NCBI RefSeq assembly: GCF_015775975.1 | Contig: NZ_CP064056.1 | Span: forward strand, 1,116,001 to 1,180,000 | DNA: 64,000 bases | Origin: Staphylococcus lloydii | Lineage (GTDB): Bacteria; Bacillota; Bacilli; Staphylococcales; Staphylococcaceae | Direction of reading: 5' to 3' | In this document: one piece after another, positions 8,521 through 17,047 of the stretch | How positions within the stretch are numbered: the stretch's first letter is position 1 | Layout of the letters: each line of letters starts with the position of its first letter | The notes under the pieces: generated by a model | What the model saw: only the letters and a program-made list of their open reading frames with translations | Databases searched by the model: none | What the model was told of the DNA's origin: nothing | Made by a program: the position numbers and the translations under genes

Positions 8521-9930
8521 ATGTGGAAAGAAAAAGTACTCGAGTATGAAAATCAAATCATTGATGATTTAAAAGGATTATTATCAATAGAAAGTGTAAG
8601 AGATGATAACAAAGCTTCTGAAGATTATCCAGTAGGACCAGGCCCTAGAGAAGCTTTAAATTACATGTATACTATTGCTGAACGTGATGGTTTTAGCACA
8701 CATGATGTTGATCACATCGCTGGACGTATTGAAGCTGGACAAGGTGATGAAGTATTCGGCATATTATGTCACGTCGATGTAGTACCGGCAGGAGATGGAT
8801 GGGATTCTGACCCGTTTGACCCAGTTGTAACATCTGATAAAATTGTTGCTCGCGGAACGTTAGATGATAAAGGCCCAACCATTGCAGCTTATTATGCAGT
8901 TAAAATATTAAATGAAATGAATGTCGATTGGAAAAAAAGAATACATATAATTGTTGGTACAGATGAAGAATCTGATTGGTTATGTACAGAACGTTATTTC
9001 AAAACTGAAGAAATGCCGACGTTAGGTATTGCACCAGATGCAGAGTTTCCTGCAATACATGGGGAAAAAGGTATTAGTGTCTTTCATGTAGTTCAAGAAG
9101 AACAAGCCGAAGATATTGATGAACCAGATTATGAATTACATGCTTTTGAATCTGGGCAAAGATATAACATGGTGCCAGACGACGCATCAGCTAAAGTTTT
9201 AGTTAAAGAAAACATGACTGATGTTATCCAAAACTTTGAACAATTCCTAGTGGATCATAATTTAGAAGGTGGCAGTACAGTTGATAGCGGCATATTAGAA
9301 CTTAATGTTAAAGGTAAGGCTGTTCACGGTATGGACCCATCAATCGGTGTAAATGCCGGTTTATATTTGCTCCACTTCTTATCTCAACTGAAATTAGACA
9401 AAACGGCGGCTAATTTTGTGAAGTTTAGTGAACAATATTTATTTAACTCACACTTTGGCGAAAAAATGGGCATGAAATTCCATACAGATAGTATGGGTGA
9501 TGTAACTACTAATATTGGTGTTATTAAATACGACAACCAAAATGGTGGTAAATATGGCATTAACTTACGTTATCCAGAAGGTTTTGAATATGATAAAGCA
9601 ATGAATAGATTTGATGAAGAAGTTAAAGCGCTCGGATTCAAATTAAATTTAGGTAAGAACCAAGTACCTCATTACGTAGATAAAAACGATCCATTTGTTC
9701 AAAAATTGGTTCAAGCATATAGAAACCAAACTGGAGACAAAACTGAACCATACACAATCGGAGGAGGAACTTATGCCCGTAACCTTGATAAAGGTGTAGC
9801 TTTTGGGGCTATGTTTGAAGACTCTGAAGATTTAATGCATCAAAAAAATGAATATATCACTAAAAAGCAATTATTAAATGCTACTAGTATTTATTTAGAA
9901 GCCTTATATACACTTTGTGTGGAGGGATAA
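8521..9930 (+). CDS. pepV: Dipeptidase PepV (M20 metallopeptidase)
   Basis: 469-residue dinuclear zinc dipeptidase of the M20A family, acting in the cytoplasm on dipeptides. Zinc-site motifs are in order: CHVDVVPAG near residue 87, GTLDDKGP near 117 (bridging Asp), DEESDW near 152 with the catalytic Glu pair, and a C-terminal GGGTYAR loop. The length fits PepV. It ends 3 nt before the D-amino acid transaminase gene, so the two are co-transcribed. In staphylococci and lactobacilli this pair recurs, which suggests a joint role in recycling peptides and D-/L-alanine pools. Confidence 0.95.
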   Translation: MWKEKVLEYENQIIDDLKGLLSIESVRDDNKASEDYPVGPGPREALNYMYTIAERDGFSTHDVDHIAGRIEAGQGDEVFGILCHVDVVPAGDGWDSDPFDPVVTSDKIVARGTLDDKGPTIAAYYAVKILNEMNVDWKKRIHIIVGTDEESDWLCTERYFKTEEMPTLGIAPDAEFPAIHGEKGISVFHVVQEEQAEDIDEPDYELHAFESGQRYNMVPDDASAKVLVKENMTDVIQNFEQFLVDHNLEGGSTVDSGILELNVKGKAVHGMDPSIGVNAGLYLLHFLSQLKLDKTAANFVKFSEQYLFNSHFGEKMGMKFHTDSMGDVTTNIGVIKYDNQNGGKYGINLRYPEGFEYDKAMNRFDEEVKALGFKLNLGKNQVPHYVDKNDPFVQKLVQAYRNQTGDKTEPYTIGGGTYARNLDKGVAFGAMFEDSEDLMHQKNEYITKKQLLNATSIYLEALYTLCVEG

Positions 9931-9933
9931 ATT

Positions 9934-10803
9934 ATGACAAAAGTATTAATTAATGAAAAACTTGTAGAAGAAAATGAAGCTAATGTACCTTATAACGATA
10001 GAGGATATAACTTTGGTGACGGAATCTATGAATATGTACGTGTCTATAATAATAGATTATTTACTGCACGTGCTCACTTTGAAAGACTATTAAGAAGCGC
10101 AAATGAAATTGGTCTAGAATTAAATTATACAGTCGACGGATTAATTGAACTTGTACAAGAACTAATTTCGGCAAACAAAGTTGTTACTGGTGGCGTATAC
10201 ATCCAAGTTACAAGAGGCGTAGCACATAGAGATCATGCATTCCCTACACCTTCAGTTCAAACTATGATTACAGGTTTTACAAAATCATATGACAGACCTT
10301 ATAAGAATTTAGAAGAAGGTATTAACGCTGTTACTACCGAAGATATTCGTTGGTTAAGATGTGATATTAAAAGTTTGAATTTATTAGGTAACGTGTTAGC
10401 TAAAGAATATGCAACAAAATACAATGCACAGGAAGCAATTCAACATAGAGGAGATACAGTTACAGAAGGATCTTCTAGTAATGCTTACGCAATTAAAGAT
10501 GGCGTAATCTATACACATCCAACTAATAACCTAATTTTAAATGGTATTACACGTAAAGTAATTAAAGATATTGCTGAATCAAATGACATTCCATTTAAAG
10601 AAGAAGCATTTTCTGTTGATTTCTTAAAACAAGCAGATGAAGTAATCGTTTCTAGTACTTCAATTGAAGTAATGCCTGTTGTTAAATTAGATGGTGATAA
10701 TGTCGGGGATGGTCAAGTAGGCCCAATCACTAAGAAATTACAAGAAGGCTTTACAAATTATATTGAAAACAATGAAGAAATTGCTCAAGAAATAAATCGA
10801 TAA
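9934..10803 (+). CDS. dat: D-alanine aminotransferase (D-amino acid transaminase)
   Basis: 289-residue fold-type IV PLP enzyme interconverting D-alanine and D-glutamate with their keto acids, which supplies D-glutamate for peptidoglycan. [19 protein letters not shown] near residue 20 and the PLP lysine in [14 protein letters not shown] (Lys about 146) are typical, and the phosphate-binding STSIEVMPV segment is near the C terminus. Its GGAGG site lies within the end of pepV, only a few bases before its ATG. A perfect stem-loop follows the stop. Confidence 0.96.
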   Translation: MTKVLINEKLVEENEANVPYNDRGYNFGDGIYEYVRVYNNRLFTARAHFERLLRSANEIGLELNYTVDGLIELVQELISANKVVTGGVYIQVTRGVAHRDHAFPTPSVQTMITGFTKSYDRPYKNLEEGINAVTTEDIRWLRCDIKSLNLLGNVLAKEYATKYNAQEAIQHRGDTVTEGSSSNAYAIKDGVIYTHPTNNLILNGITRKVIKDIAESNDIPFKEEAFSVDFLKQADEVIVSSTSIEVMPVVKLDGDNVGDGQVGPITKKLQEGFTNYIENNEEIAQEINR

Positions 10804-10814
10804 AAGTATAAAAT

Positions 10815-10855
10815 GTCAGTTGAAATTGTGGTATAATTTCAACTGACGATATTTT
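10815..10855 (+). terminator. Stem-loop after dat
   Basis: Perfect 13-bp stem 10815-10827/10835-10847 with a 7-nt loop; the following tract (CGATATTTTAT) is only weakly U-rich, so termination may be partial. Confidence 0.6.
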
Positions 10856-11010
10856 ATGATTCAATTAATACATCAAAAGTAAAATGTGACTATTTGTTTA
10901 TGATTTTTGGTTGAAATAAAGTCGTAATCATTATAAAATCTTTATTGAGCTTAAAATTCCAATTAAGTGTCGCAAACTTAAAATTACAAAAATGTAGCGT
11001 TCATTTTAGA
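10856..11010. other. AT-rich gap after dat, no gene seen
   Basis: No supported ORF or RNA in this stretch. It must hold the promoter of the phosphotransferase-trmB unit unless transcription reads through, but no clear -35/-10 pair with 17-bp spacing stands out. Confidence 0.4.
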
Positions 11011-11014
11011 CAAA

Positions 11015-11195
11015 GTGATTTAAAACATCACCATATTAACTGTGTATTAGTATCGTGATGTTTTGAATTACTCAATTGTAAAGGGGCAATTAAATCTAGT
11101 ACAAGATTTAATTTTACAATTATTAAACTTATATTTTTGTTTCACAATTATTATATGGCTCTTGAAAAAGGATTTTCTAGAGTCTTTTTCTTTTT
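11015..11195 (+). promoter_or_regulatory. Structured leader before the phosphotransferase-trmB unit
   Basis: Three nested or successive hairpins: 11022-11041/11045-11064 (10-bp outer stem plus 7-bp inner stem), 11088-11097/11104-11113 with outer ATTGTAA/TTACAAT and a GGGGC-containing bulge, and a terminator-like hairpin 11164-11171/11183-11190 followed by five Ts, just ahead of the ribosome binding site. GTGAT at 11015-11019 can pair with the same ATCAC (11027-11031) that the first hairpin uses, so two structures exclude each other. I do not recognise the class. Confidence 0.45.
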
Positions 11196-11213
11196 GAAAG
11201 TGAGGTGAACGTA

Positions 11214-12005
11214 GTGGAGCAGTTTTATCAATTAGGGTGGACACTTGATTCAGCGGGCGGTGCTTCAGGAGAAGCTTATATGGCTGAACAAGATGGGCAA
11301 AAATTATTCTTGAAACGTAATTCCAACCCATTTATAGCAGCATTATCTGCCGAAGGAATTGTACCGAAATTAGTATGGACGAAACGTATCGAAACAGGCG
11401 AAGTTGTAACTGCACAACATTGGAAAAATGGCAGAGAACTTTCGTTTAAAGAAATGCATCAAAAAAGAGTTGCGCACTTATTAAATAAAATACATAATTC
11501 AAAGACTTTACTAAATATGTTGAAAAGAATGGAAATGGAACCGATTACGCCAGACATTATGCTTCGTAAAATTAATGCTTCATTATCTAGAGAAGTATTA
11601 ACACACCACGTAGTTAGAAAAGCACTAACGTATTTAGAAGAACATATACCTAATTTAGATGCACGTTTCTTTACAGTAGTCCATGGTGACGTTAATCATA
11701 ACAATTGGTTACTATCAGATCACGATGAATTGTATCTAGTGGATTGGGAAGGTGCAATGATTGCAGATCCTGCTATTGATTTAGGCATGTTGCTCTATAA
11801 CTACGTAGCCGAAAGCCAATGGCCTAAATGGCTTGACACATATGGAGTTAAAGATACATTTAATTTACAAAAACGAATGAAATGGTATACCGTTATTCAG
11901 TCAATTGGTATGATTCAATGGTATGAAGAACAAAAAAGATATAAAGATATGAATACGTGGCTTAAGTTTCTTAACGAAGTTATGGAACATAACGCGTTTA
12001 TTTAA
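11214..12005 (+). CDS. Aminoglycoside/choline-kinase-like phosphotransferase (YtmP-type)
   Basis: 263-residue protein of the APH/ChoK kinase-like fold. The catalytic loop VVHGDVNHNNWLL (Asp about 159) and the metal-binding DWEGAM (Asp about 175) are intact, so it should be an active kinase or phosphotransferase. The substrate is unknown; B. subtilis YtmP holds the same position before trmB. The start is taken as GTG 11214 because GAGGTG at 11202-11207 is 6 nt ahead; the earlier in-frame GTG at 11205 overlaps that site. It ends 12 nt before trmB. There is no sign that this is an acquired aminoglycoside resistance gene. Confidence 0.88.
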   Translation: MEQFYQLGWTLDSAGGASGEAYMAEQDGQKLFLKRNSNPFIAALSAEGIVPKLVWTKRIETGEVVTAQHWKNGRELSFKEMHQKRVAHLLNKIHNSKTLLNMLKRMEMEPITPDIMLRKINASLSREVLTHHVVRKALTYLEEHIPNLDARFFTVVHGDVNHNNWLLSDHDELYLVDWEGAMIADPAIDLGMLLYNYVAESQWPKWLDTYGVKDTFNLQKRMKWYTVIQSIGMIQWYEEQKRYKDMNTWLKFLNEVMEHNAFI

Positions 12006-12017
12006 GGAGTATTATTA

Positions 12018-12656
12018 ATGAGAATGCGATATAAGCCTTGGGCAGAAGATTACTTAAAATCTCATCCCAATATTGTTGATATTGACGGCAGTCACAACGG
12101 TAAAATGACCCAGTGGTTCGATAAAGAACAACCAATATATATCGAAGTAGGTTCAGGTATGGGCCAATTTATTACGACTATGGCTATAAATAATCCTGAC
12201 ATAAATTTTGTTGCTATTGAGCGAGAAAAAAATGTAATGGTCAAAATACTAGATAAAGTTTTAGAACAAGAACTTAATAACATCAAGCTTATTTGTAACG
12301 ATGCAGGCGAACTGACAGACTTTTTTGCACCAAATGAGGTTACACGTATCTTTTTAAATTTTTCAGATCCGTGGCCTAAAAGACGTCATGCAAAAAGAAG
12401 ATTAACTTATGCTACATTTCTAAATCTGTATAAGATTATTCTAATTGAAGATGGCGAAATACATTTTAAAACTGATAACAGAGGCTTGTTTGCTTACAGT
12501 TTAGAGAGCATGTCTCAATTTGGCATGTACTTTACGAAAATAAATTTAAACTTACACCAAGAGGATACCGAAGATAATATAGAAACTGAGTATGAAAGAA
12601 AATTCTCAGACAAAGGATCACGTATTTATCGAATGGAAGCTAAATTTCATAAGTAA
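12018..12656 (+). CDS. trmB: tRNA (guanine-N7-)-methyltransferase
   Basis: 212-residue SAM-dependent enzyme making m7G46 in the tRNA variable loop. The SAM-binding motif EVGSGMGQF is near residue 42 and the family signature [14 protein letters not shown] near 118-131. Length is normal for the bacterial single-chain enzyme. The ATG follows AAGGAG with good spacing, 12 nt after the phosphotransferase. A strong terminator follows, so the unit is two genes. Confidence 0.96.
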   Translation: MRMRYKPWAEDYLKSHPNIVDIDGSHNGKMTQWFDKEQPIYIEVGSGMGQFITTMAINNPDINFVAIEREKNVMVKILDKVLEQELNNIKLICNDAGELTDFFAPNEVTRIFLNFSDPWPKRRHAKRRLTYATFLNLYKIILIEDGEIHFKTDNRGLFAYSLESMSQFGMYFTKINLNLHQEDTEDNIETEYERKFSDKGSRIYRMEAKFHK

Positions 12657-12663
12657 GCAGTAG

Positions 12664-12693
12664 CGTTGTTCATATAATTGAACAACGTTTTTT
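12664..12693 (+). terminator. Terminator after trmB
   Basis: Perfect 9-bp stem 12664-12672/12679-12687 with a 6-nt loop, then six Ts. Confidence 0.9.
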
Positions 12694-12767
12694 AATGTCA
12701 AAAAATGTAAATTGTATAGATAAATGCGTATAATAAAATTATAAGGAAATAGGATAGGAGGCTAATT

Positions 12768-13595
12768 ATGAAATTGGGTCGTTTTAATATTCACCAGTTG
12801 AATGGCGGCATTACAAATATCGATGGTGGGGCTATGTTTGGCGTGGTACCTAAACCGTTATGGACAAGAAAATACAACGTGAATGACAAAAACCAAATAG
12901 CATTACCTACATATCCAATTTTGATTCAAACTAACGATAAACTTATATTAATCGATACTGGTATGGGAAACGACAAATTAACAGACAAGCAAAAGAGAAA
13001 TTTCGGCGTGGACTATGAAAGTAATATTGCTTCGGATTTGGCAGAGCTTAATTTTACGCTAGAGGATATAGATATAGTTATTATGACGCATATGCATTTT
13101 GACCATGCTAGCGGTTTAACGACAAAAGAGGGTGATGCAGTATTTAAAAATGCCACACATTATATCCAACAAGACGAATGGCATGAATTCCAAAGTCCAA
13201 ATATTAGAAGTAAATCTACTTATTGGGAGAAAAACAATGGTAACTTTCGCAATAGGTTAATTTTATTCGACAAAGAAATCGAAGTTTATCCAGGAGTGAA
13301 GGTATGCCATACGGGGGGACATAGTTTTGGCCATTCAATTGTTACAATTGAAAGTGAAGGGGAAAATGCTGTTCATATGGGAGATATCATGCCAACCAAT
13401 GCACATACCAATCCTTTATGGGTAACTGCATATGATGACTATCCTATGCAGTCTATAAGGGAAAAAGAAAGGTTAACTCCCTATTTTATTCAGCATGATT
13501 TTTGGTTTTTATTCTATCATGATGAAAATTATTTCGCGATTAAGTACGATAAAGAAGATAAACAAACTATCGTTGACTCAATAGAACGCAAATAA
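12768..13595 (+). CDS. Metallo-beta-lactamase fold hydrolase (YtnP-type lactonase family)
   Basis: 275-residue member of the metallo-beta-lactamase superfamily. The di-zinc motif HMHFDHASG is near residue 107, followed by the distal His in GGHSFGHS, Asp in HMGDIMPT and a C-terminal FYHDENYF. It is closest in layout to B. subtilis YtnP, reported as an acyl-homoserine lactone-degrading enzyme, and it occupies the same neighbourhood. Whether the staphylococcal protein cleaves lactones is not shown. The ATG follows AGGAGG. It stands alone, facing the PepSY gene. Confidence 0.88.
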   Translation: MKLGRFNIHQLNGGITNIDGGAMFGVVPKPLWTRKYNVNDKNQIALPTYPILIQTNDKLILIDTGMGNDKLTDKQKRNFGVDYESNIASDLAELNFTLEDIDIVIMTHMHFDHASGLTTKEGDAVFKNATHYIQQDEWHEFQSPNIRSKSTYWEKNNGNFRNRLILFDKEIEVYPGVKVCHTGGHSFGHSIVTIESEGENAVHMGDIMPTNAHTNPLWVTAYDDYPMQSIREKERLTPYFIQHDFWFLFYHDENYFAIKYDKEDKQTIVDSIERK

Positions 13596-13627
13596 AAAAA
13601 TGAGGTAATGACTAAGTCATTACCTCA
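13594..13627 (-). terminator. Terminator of the PepSY gene containing its stop codon
   Basis: Perfect 12-bp stem 13601-13612/13616-13627 with a 3-nt loop. On the minus strand it is followed by seven Ts. The last four codons of the PepSY gene form one arm and its TAG stop falls at the loop. Confidence 0.8.
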
Positions 13628-13944
13628 AATTCGTTTTCGATAATATCTATAACTGTACCTGTCGTAGCATCAACGTAAAAATCGTAATAAGTAAAACGGT
13701 CATTATTAAAAGTTGTGATACCACCACGGTATACGGTATAAACTGTATTGTCTTTTTCATAAGTAGTAGGTTCTTCTAAAATATAAGAACCAACAACATG
13801 CATAAAGTATGTCTTAACTTCATTGATAACTTTGTTTGGATTTTTAAAGTTATGCGTTAATAATTTTTTGCTTATAGCAAGACTACTAACAAGAATAATA
13901 CCGAGAACAGGTATAATAATAAGCCATGATTTTTTGCTTAACAT
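13612..13944 (-). CDS. Small membrane-anchored PepSY-like protein
   Basis: 110 residues. An N-terminal hydrophobic segment (about residues 7-25) after a Lys-containing start suggests a signal anchor. The C-terminal half, with YYDFYVDATTGTVIDIIENE, resembles the PepSY fold, in which a conserved strand reads D-x-x-TG-x-V/I. PepSY domains are thought to inhibit peptidases or stabilise partners at the cell surface; no partner is proven here, although an M42 aminopeptidase gene lies divergently next door (that enzyme is cytoplasmic, so a link is doubtful). A GGGGG site precedes the ATG. It would sit outside the membrane. Confidence 0.7.
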   Translation of the reverse strand: MLSKKSWLIIIPVLGIILVSSLAISKKLLTHNFKNPNKVINEVKTYFMHVVGSYILEEPTTYEKDNTVYTVYRGGITTFNNDRFTYYDFYVDATTGTVIDIIENEFEVMT

Positions 13945-13992
13945 ATTTAACTACCCCCAAATAATCATAATATTAGTTTATCATAATGCAAA

Positions 13993-14001
13993 TGATATAA
14001 T
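13993..14001 (+). promoter_or_regulatory. Extended -10 promoter of the M42 aminopeptidase gene
   Basis: TGATATAAT matches the extended -10 form TGnTATAAT. The -35 position (13973-13978) is poor. Confidence 0.45.
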
Positions 14002-14023
14002 AACTATTAAGGAGTGAATGAGA

Positions 14024-15100
14024 GTGCAAATTGATAAAAATAAGACTTTAGAACGAATGAAAGCATTAACTGAATTACATGGAGCGCCTGGTTTTGAAAA
14101 TGATGTCAAATCATATATTAAAGAACAACTCGCGCCTTATGTAGACGAATTTGTATATGATCGCATGGGTGGCATATATGGTGTTAAAAAATCCAAAAAA
14201 AGTGATAGTAAACGTGTGATGGTCGCCGCACATATGGATGAAGTTGGATTTATGATAACGCAAATTACTGACAATGGGATGCTTAAATTTACAAACTTAG
14301 GTGGCGTCGCTTCTGATATTTGGCAAGCGCAAAGATTAAAGGTTAAGTCAAGAAACGGTGAAGAAATTTCAGGTATTGTTTCTAACATCCCAAAACACTT
14401 TAGAACAGGTTCAGAAGGTGCACCTAAAATTGAAGACTTAATGCTAGATATTGGTTGCGAATCAGCAGAAGAAGTCAGAGCTAGAAATATCGAAATTGGT
14501 GATTCTATCGTTCCAGATACACCTTTTACTCAACTTTCAGAACATAGATTTAATAGTAAAGCATGGGATAATCGTTATGGTTGTCTTATAGGTATAGAAT
14601 TATTAGAATTGTTAAAGGATGTTGAATTAGATGTCGACTTATATGTTGGCGCAAACGTACAAGAGGAAGTAGGATTACGAGGAGCTAGAGCTGCGGCTGA
14701 ATTAATCAAGCCTGATGTAGCCTTCGTTGTAGATTGTTCACCTGCTAATGACATGAAAGGTAAAAATGAATTGTCTGGTGTATTAGGTAAGGGGACTTTA
14801 ATTAGAATAAAAGACGGAACGATGATTTTAAAACCAACGTTCAGAGATTTTTTATTAGAAGTAGCGACAACGAATAATATTAATCATCAATATTATATTT
14901 CGCCAGGTGGTACAGACGGCGGTGAAATTCATAAAGCAAATGAAGGTATACCAACAGCGGTTATCGGCGTATGTGCACGCTATATTCATAGTACAAATTC
15001 AATATTTGATTATCGAGATTATGAAGCGGCAAGAGCTTTATTATCAAAAAGCATCGAAAATCTAAACGATACTCAAATCGAAGCATTACAATACCAATAA
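14024..15100 (+). CDS. M42-family glutamyl/leucyl aminopeptidase
   Basis: 358-residue cytoplasmic metallo-aminopeptidase, the YtoP/YsdC/PepA (M42) group. Ligand motifs are AHMDEVG near residue 70, WDNRYG near 186, the catalytic QEEVGLRGA near 220, VDCSPANDM near 240 and GGTDGGEIH near 310. These enzymes form large tetrahedral dodecamers that trim peptides. The GTG at 14024 is chosen because AAGGAG (14009-14014) is 9 nt upstream; the ATG at 14018 would be only 3 nt away. The thioredoxin-like gene follows after 16 nt and is probably co-transcribed. Confidence 0.92.
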   Translation: MQIDKNKTLERMKALTELHGAPGFENDVKSYIKEQLAPYVDEFVYDRMGGIYGVKKSKKSDSKRVMVAAHMDEVGFMITQITDNGMLKFTNLGGVASDIWQAQRLKVKSRNGEEISGIVSNIPKHFRTGSEGAPKIEDLMLDIGCESAEEVRARNIEIGDSIVPDTPFTQLSEHRFNSKAWDNRYGCLIGIELLELLKDVELDVDLYVGANVQEEVGLRGARAAAELIKPDVAFVVDCSPANDMKGKNELSGVLGKGTLIRIKDGTMILKPTFRDFLLEVATTNNINHQYYISPGGTDGGEIHKANEGIPTAVIGVCARYIHSTNSIFDYRDYEAARALLSKSIENLNDTQIEALQYQ

Positions 15101-15116
15101 ATGTTGAGGTGGAACA

Positions 15117-15425
15117 ATGAAAAATTTAGAAAATGAACAACAATTTGAAGAGTTAAAACAACAACAAACAGTATTTTTATTTACTGCAGGTTGGTGTCCA
15201 GATTGTAAAGTGATCGAACCAGATTTACCGCAATTAGAAGAGAAATATAATAACTATCAATTTATTTCAGTCGATAGAGATCAATTTATGGATATTTGCA
15301 TTGACCATGGTATTATGGGTATTCCTAGCTTTTTAGTATATAAAAATGGTGAACAGTTAGGTAGCTATATTGGAAAAGAACGAAAATCAATTGCACAAAT
15401 AGATGATTTCTTAGCTTCATTATAA
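15117..15425 (+). CDS. Thioredoxin-like protein (YtpP-type)
   Basis: 102-residue thioredoxin fold with a WCPDC active-site motif near residue 27 and the cis-proline loop MGIPSF near 75. The WCPDC dipeptide differs from the WCGPC of housekeeping thioredoxin, so its redox potential and partners probably differ. B. subtilis YtpP is its counterpart in the same gene order. It follows the M42 aminopeptidase by 16 nt and is followed by a terminator. Confidence 0.92.
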   Translation: MKNLENEQQFEELKQQQTVFLFTAGWCPDCKVIEPDLPQLEEKYNNYQFISVDRDQFMDICIDHGIMGIPSFLVYKNGEQLGSYIGKERKSIAQIDDFLASL

Positions 15426-15465
15426 AACGAAGTAGATGTATGTTAGACTATAAAAGTTATAAAAC

Positions 15466-15514
15466 TATACCCTTAGAACACATATTTTTTCTGTTCCTAA
15501 GGGTATATTTATTG
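15466..15514 (+). terminator. Terminator after the thioredoxin-like gene
   Basis: Stem TATACCCTTA/TAAGGGTATA (15466-15475/15498-15507) extended inward by AACA/TGTT, then a T-rich run. Confidence 0.75.
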
Positions 15515-15552
15515 TAAAATATATAAAGGCATTAAATTAGGAGTGTTAACTT

Positions 15553-16416
15553 ATGAATGTATTTCTAATGAGAGATAAGTTAAAATCACGTTTAGAACAT
15601 TTAGATGTTAAATTTAATTTTAATCGTGAAGATGAAACTTTACGTATTTATAGAACAGATAATGGTAAAGGCGTTACGATTAAGCTTAATTCAATTGTAG
15701 CCAAATACAAACAACAAAATGACAAAATTATAGATGAAATTGTGTATTATGTAGAAGAAGCAATTGGGCAGATGAAAGATACTAACGTATCAGAACTAGA
15801 TGATATTCAAGTTATGCCCGTATTACGTTCTCCAAGTTTTGATAAAGAAGATAAAGACGGAAATAAATTTGTAATTGATGAACATACAGCTGAAACTAAC
15901 ATTTATTACGCATTAGATTTAGGTAAATCTTATCGTTTAATTGATGAAACGATGCTAGAACAACTTAATTTCACTCAACAACAATTGAAAGAAATGGCAT
16001 TATTTAACGTTAGAAAGTTAACGAATTCGTATACTACTGATGAAGTAAAAGGCAATATTTTTTACTTTATAAATTCTAATGACGGTTATGATGCGAGTAG
16101 AATATTAAACACGAGTTATTTGAATGATTTTGAAAAACAATGTGAGGGCGAAATGTTAGTGGCAATTCCACATCAAGACGTCTTAATTGTTGCGGACATT
16201 AGAAATAAAACGGGTTATGATGTTATGGCACATTTAACAATGGAATTTTTCACTAAAGGTTTAGTACCTATAACATCATTATCATTTGGCTATGACAGTG
16301 GCCATTTAGAACCTATTTTTATTCTAGGTAAAAATAATAAACAAAAAAGAGATCCTAATGTTATTCAACGATTAGAAGCAACACGTAAAGAATATGAAAA
16401 TAAAGATAAAAAATAA
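15553..16416 (+). CDS. DUF1444 family protein (YtpQ)
   Basis: 287-residue soluble protein of the DUF1444/UPF0354 family, found in most Bacilli before ytpR and sftA. No catalytic motif can be named and no membrane segment is seen. Its consistent place at the head of the ytpQ-ytpR-sftA-murC run suggests a part in envelope or division physiology, but this is only positional. GGAG precedes the ATG, and the next gene begins 14 nt after its stop. Confidence 0.88.
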   Translation: MNVFLMRDKLKSRLEHLDVKFNFNREDETLRIYRTDNGKGVTIKLNSIVAKYKQQNDKIIDEIVYYVEEAIGQMKDTNVSELDDIQVMPVLRSPSFDKEDKDGNKFVIDEHTAETNIYYALDLGKSYRLIDETMLEQLNFTQQQLKEMALFNVRKLTNSYTTDEVKGNIFYFINSNDGYDASRILNTSYLNDFEKQCEGEMLVAIPHQDVLIVADIRNKTGYDVMAHLTMEFFTKGLVPITSLSFGYDSGHLEPIFILGKNNKQKRDPNVIQRLEATRKEYENKDKK

Positions 16417-16430
16417 GGAGAATATAGTTT

Positions 16431-17027
16431 ATGAACCTTTTTTATAATAAAGAAAAAGTAGGCGACGTTGCCTTTGTACAAATTGACCCACAAGAGGGCC
16501 CTTTTAATTATGTAACTAAAGGGGATATTGTACAAATTACTAAAAACGATGACGTAGTAGGGTATAACATTTTTAATGCGTCACATATCGTAAATATTGA
16601 TGGTAACGGACATATTAAATTAACGGATGACATAGTAAACAAATTCAATCAAGCAATCAAAAATGCAGGATTTACTAATGAATTAGATGCAGATTTATCA
16701 CCAAAATTTGTAGTAGGATATGTTGCAACAAAAGATAAGCACCCAGATGCCGATAAATTAAGCGTATTATCAGTGGATGTTGGAAACGACAAACTTCAAA
16801 TTGTATGTGGCGCACCTAATGTGGAAGCTGGACAAAAAGTCGTAATAGCAAAGGTTGGAGCTGTTATGCCAAGTGGTATGGTTATAAAAGATGCTGAATT
16901 AAGAGGCGTTGCATCTAGTGGTATGGTATGTTCAATGAAAGAACTTAATTTACCTAACGCGCCACAAGAGAAAGGTATAATGGTCTTGTCTGATGAGTAT
17001 GAAGTAGGGCAACCGTTTTTTGAATAA
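16431..17027 (+). CDS. YtpR-family tRNA-binding-domain protein
   Basis: 198 residues: an N-terminal DUF4479 region (about 1-85) and a C-terminal EMAP/Trbp111-type tRNA-binding OB fold (about 90-198), with VGYVATKDKHPDADKLSVLSV-like start and KELNLP near the end, as in the N-terminal domain of phenylalanyl-tRNA synthetase beta chain. It lacks any synthetase catalytic domain, so it is probably a free tRNA-binding factor. The role is not established. It lies 14 nt after the DUF1444 gene and 20 nt before sftA. Confidence 0.9.
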   Translation: MNLFYNKEKVGDVAFVQIDPQEGPFNYVTKGDIVQITKNDDVVGYNIFNASHIVNIDGNGHIKLTDDIVNKFNQAIKNAGFTNELDADLSPKFVVGYVATKDKHPDADKLSVLSVDVGNDKLQIVCGAPNVEAGQKVVIAKVGAVMPSGMVIKDAELRGVASSGMVCSMKELNLPNAPQEKGIMVLSDEYEVGQPFFE

Positions 17028-17047
17028 AATTAGGAGGTAATGTCAAT

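Noticed and set aside
10832-10837. TATAAT after dat as a promoter
   Set aside because: It lies in the loop and arm of the dat stem-loop and has no -35 box at the right distance.
11068-11331. Minus-strand 87-residue ORF over the leader and start of the phosphotransferase gene
   Set aside because: It runs through hairpins and a conserved coding start; no ribosome site and no recognisable protein.
11214-12005. Aminoglycoside resistance gene
   Set aside because: It has the APH fold but matches the core chromosomal YtmP type next to trmB, with no mobile element or foreign base composition.
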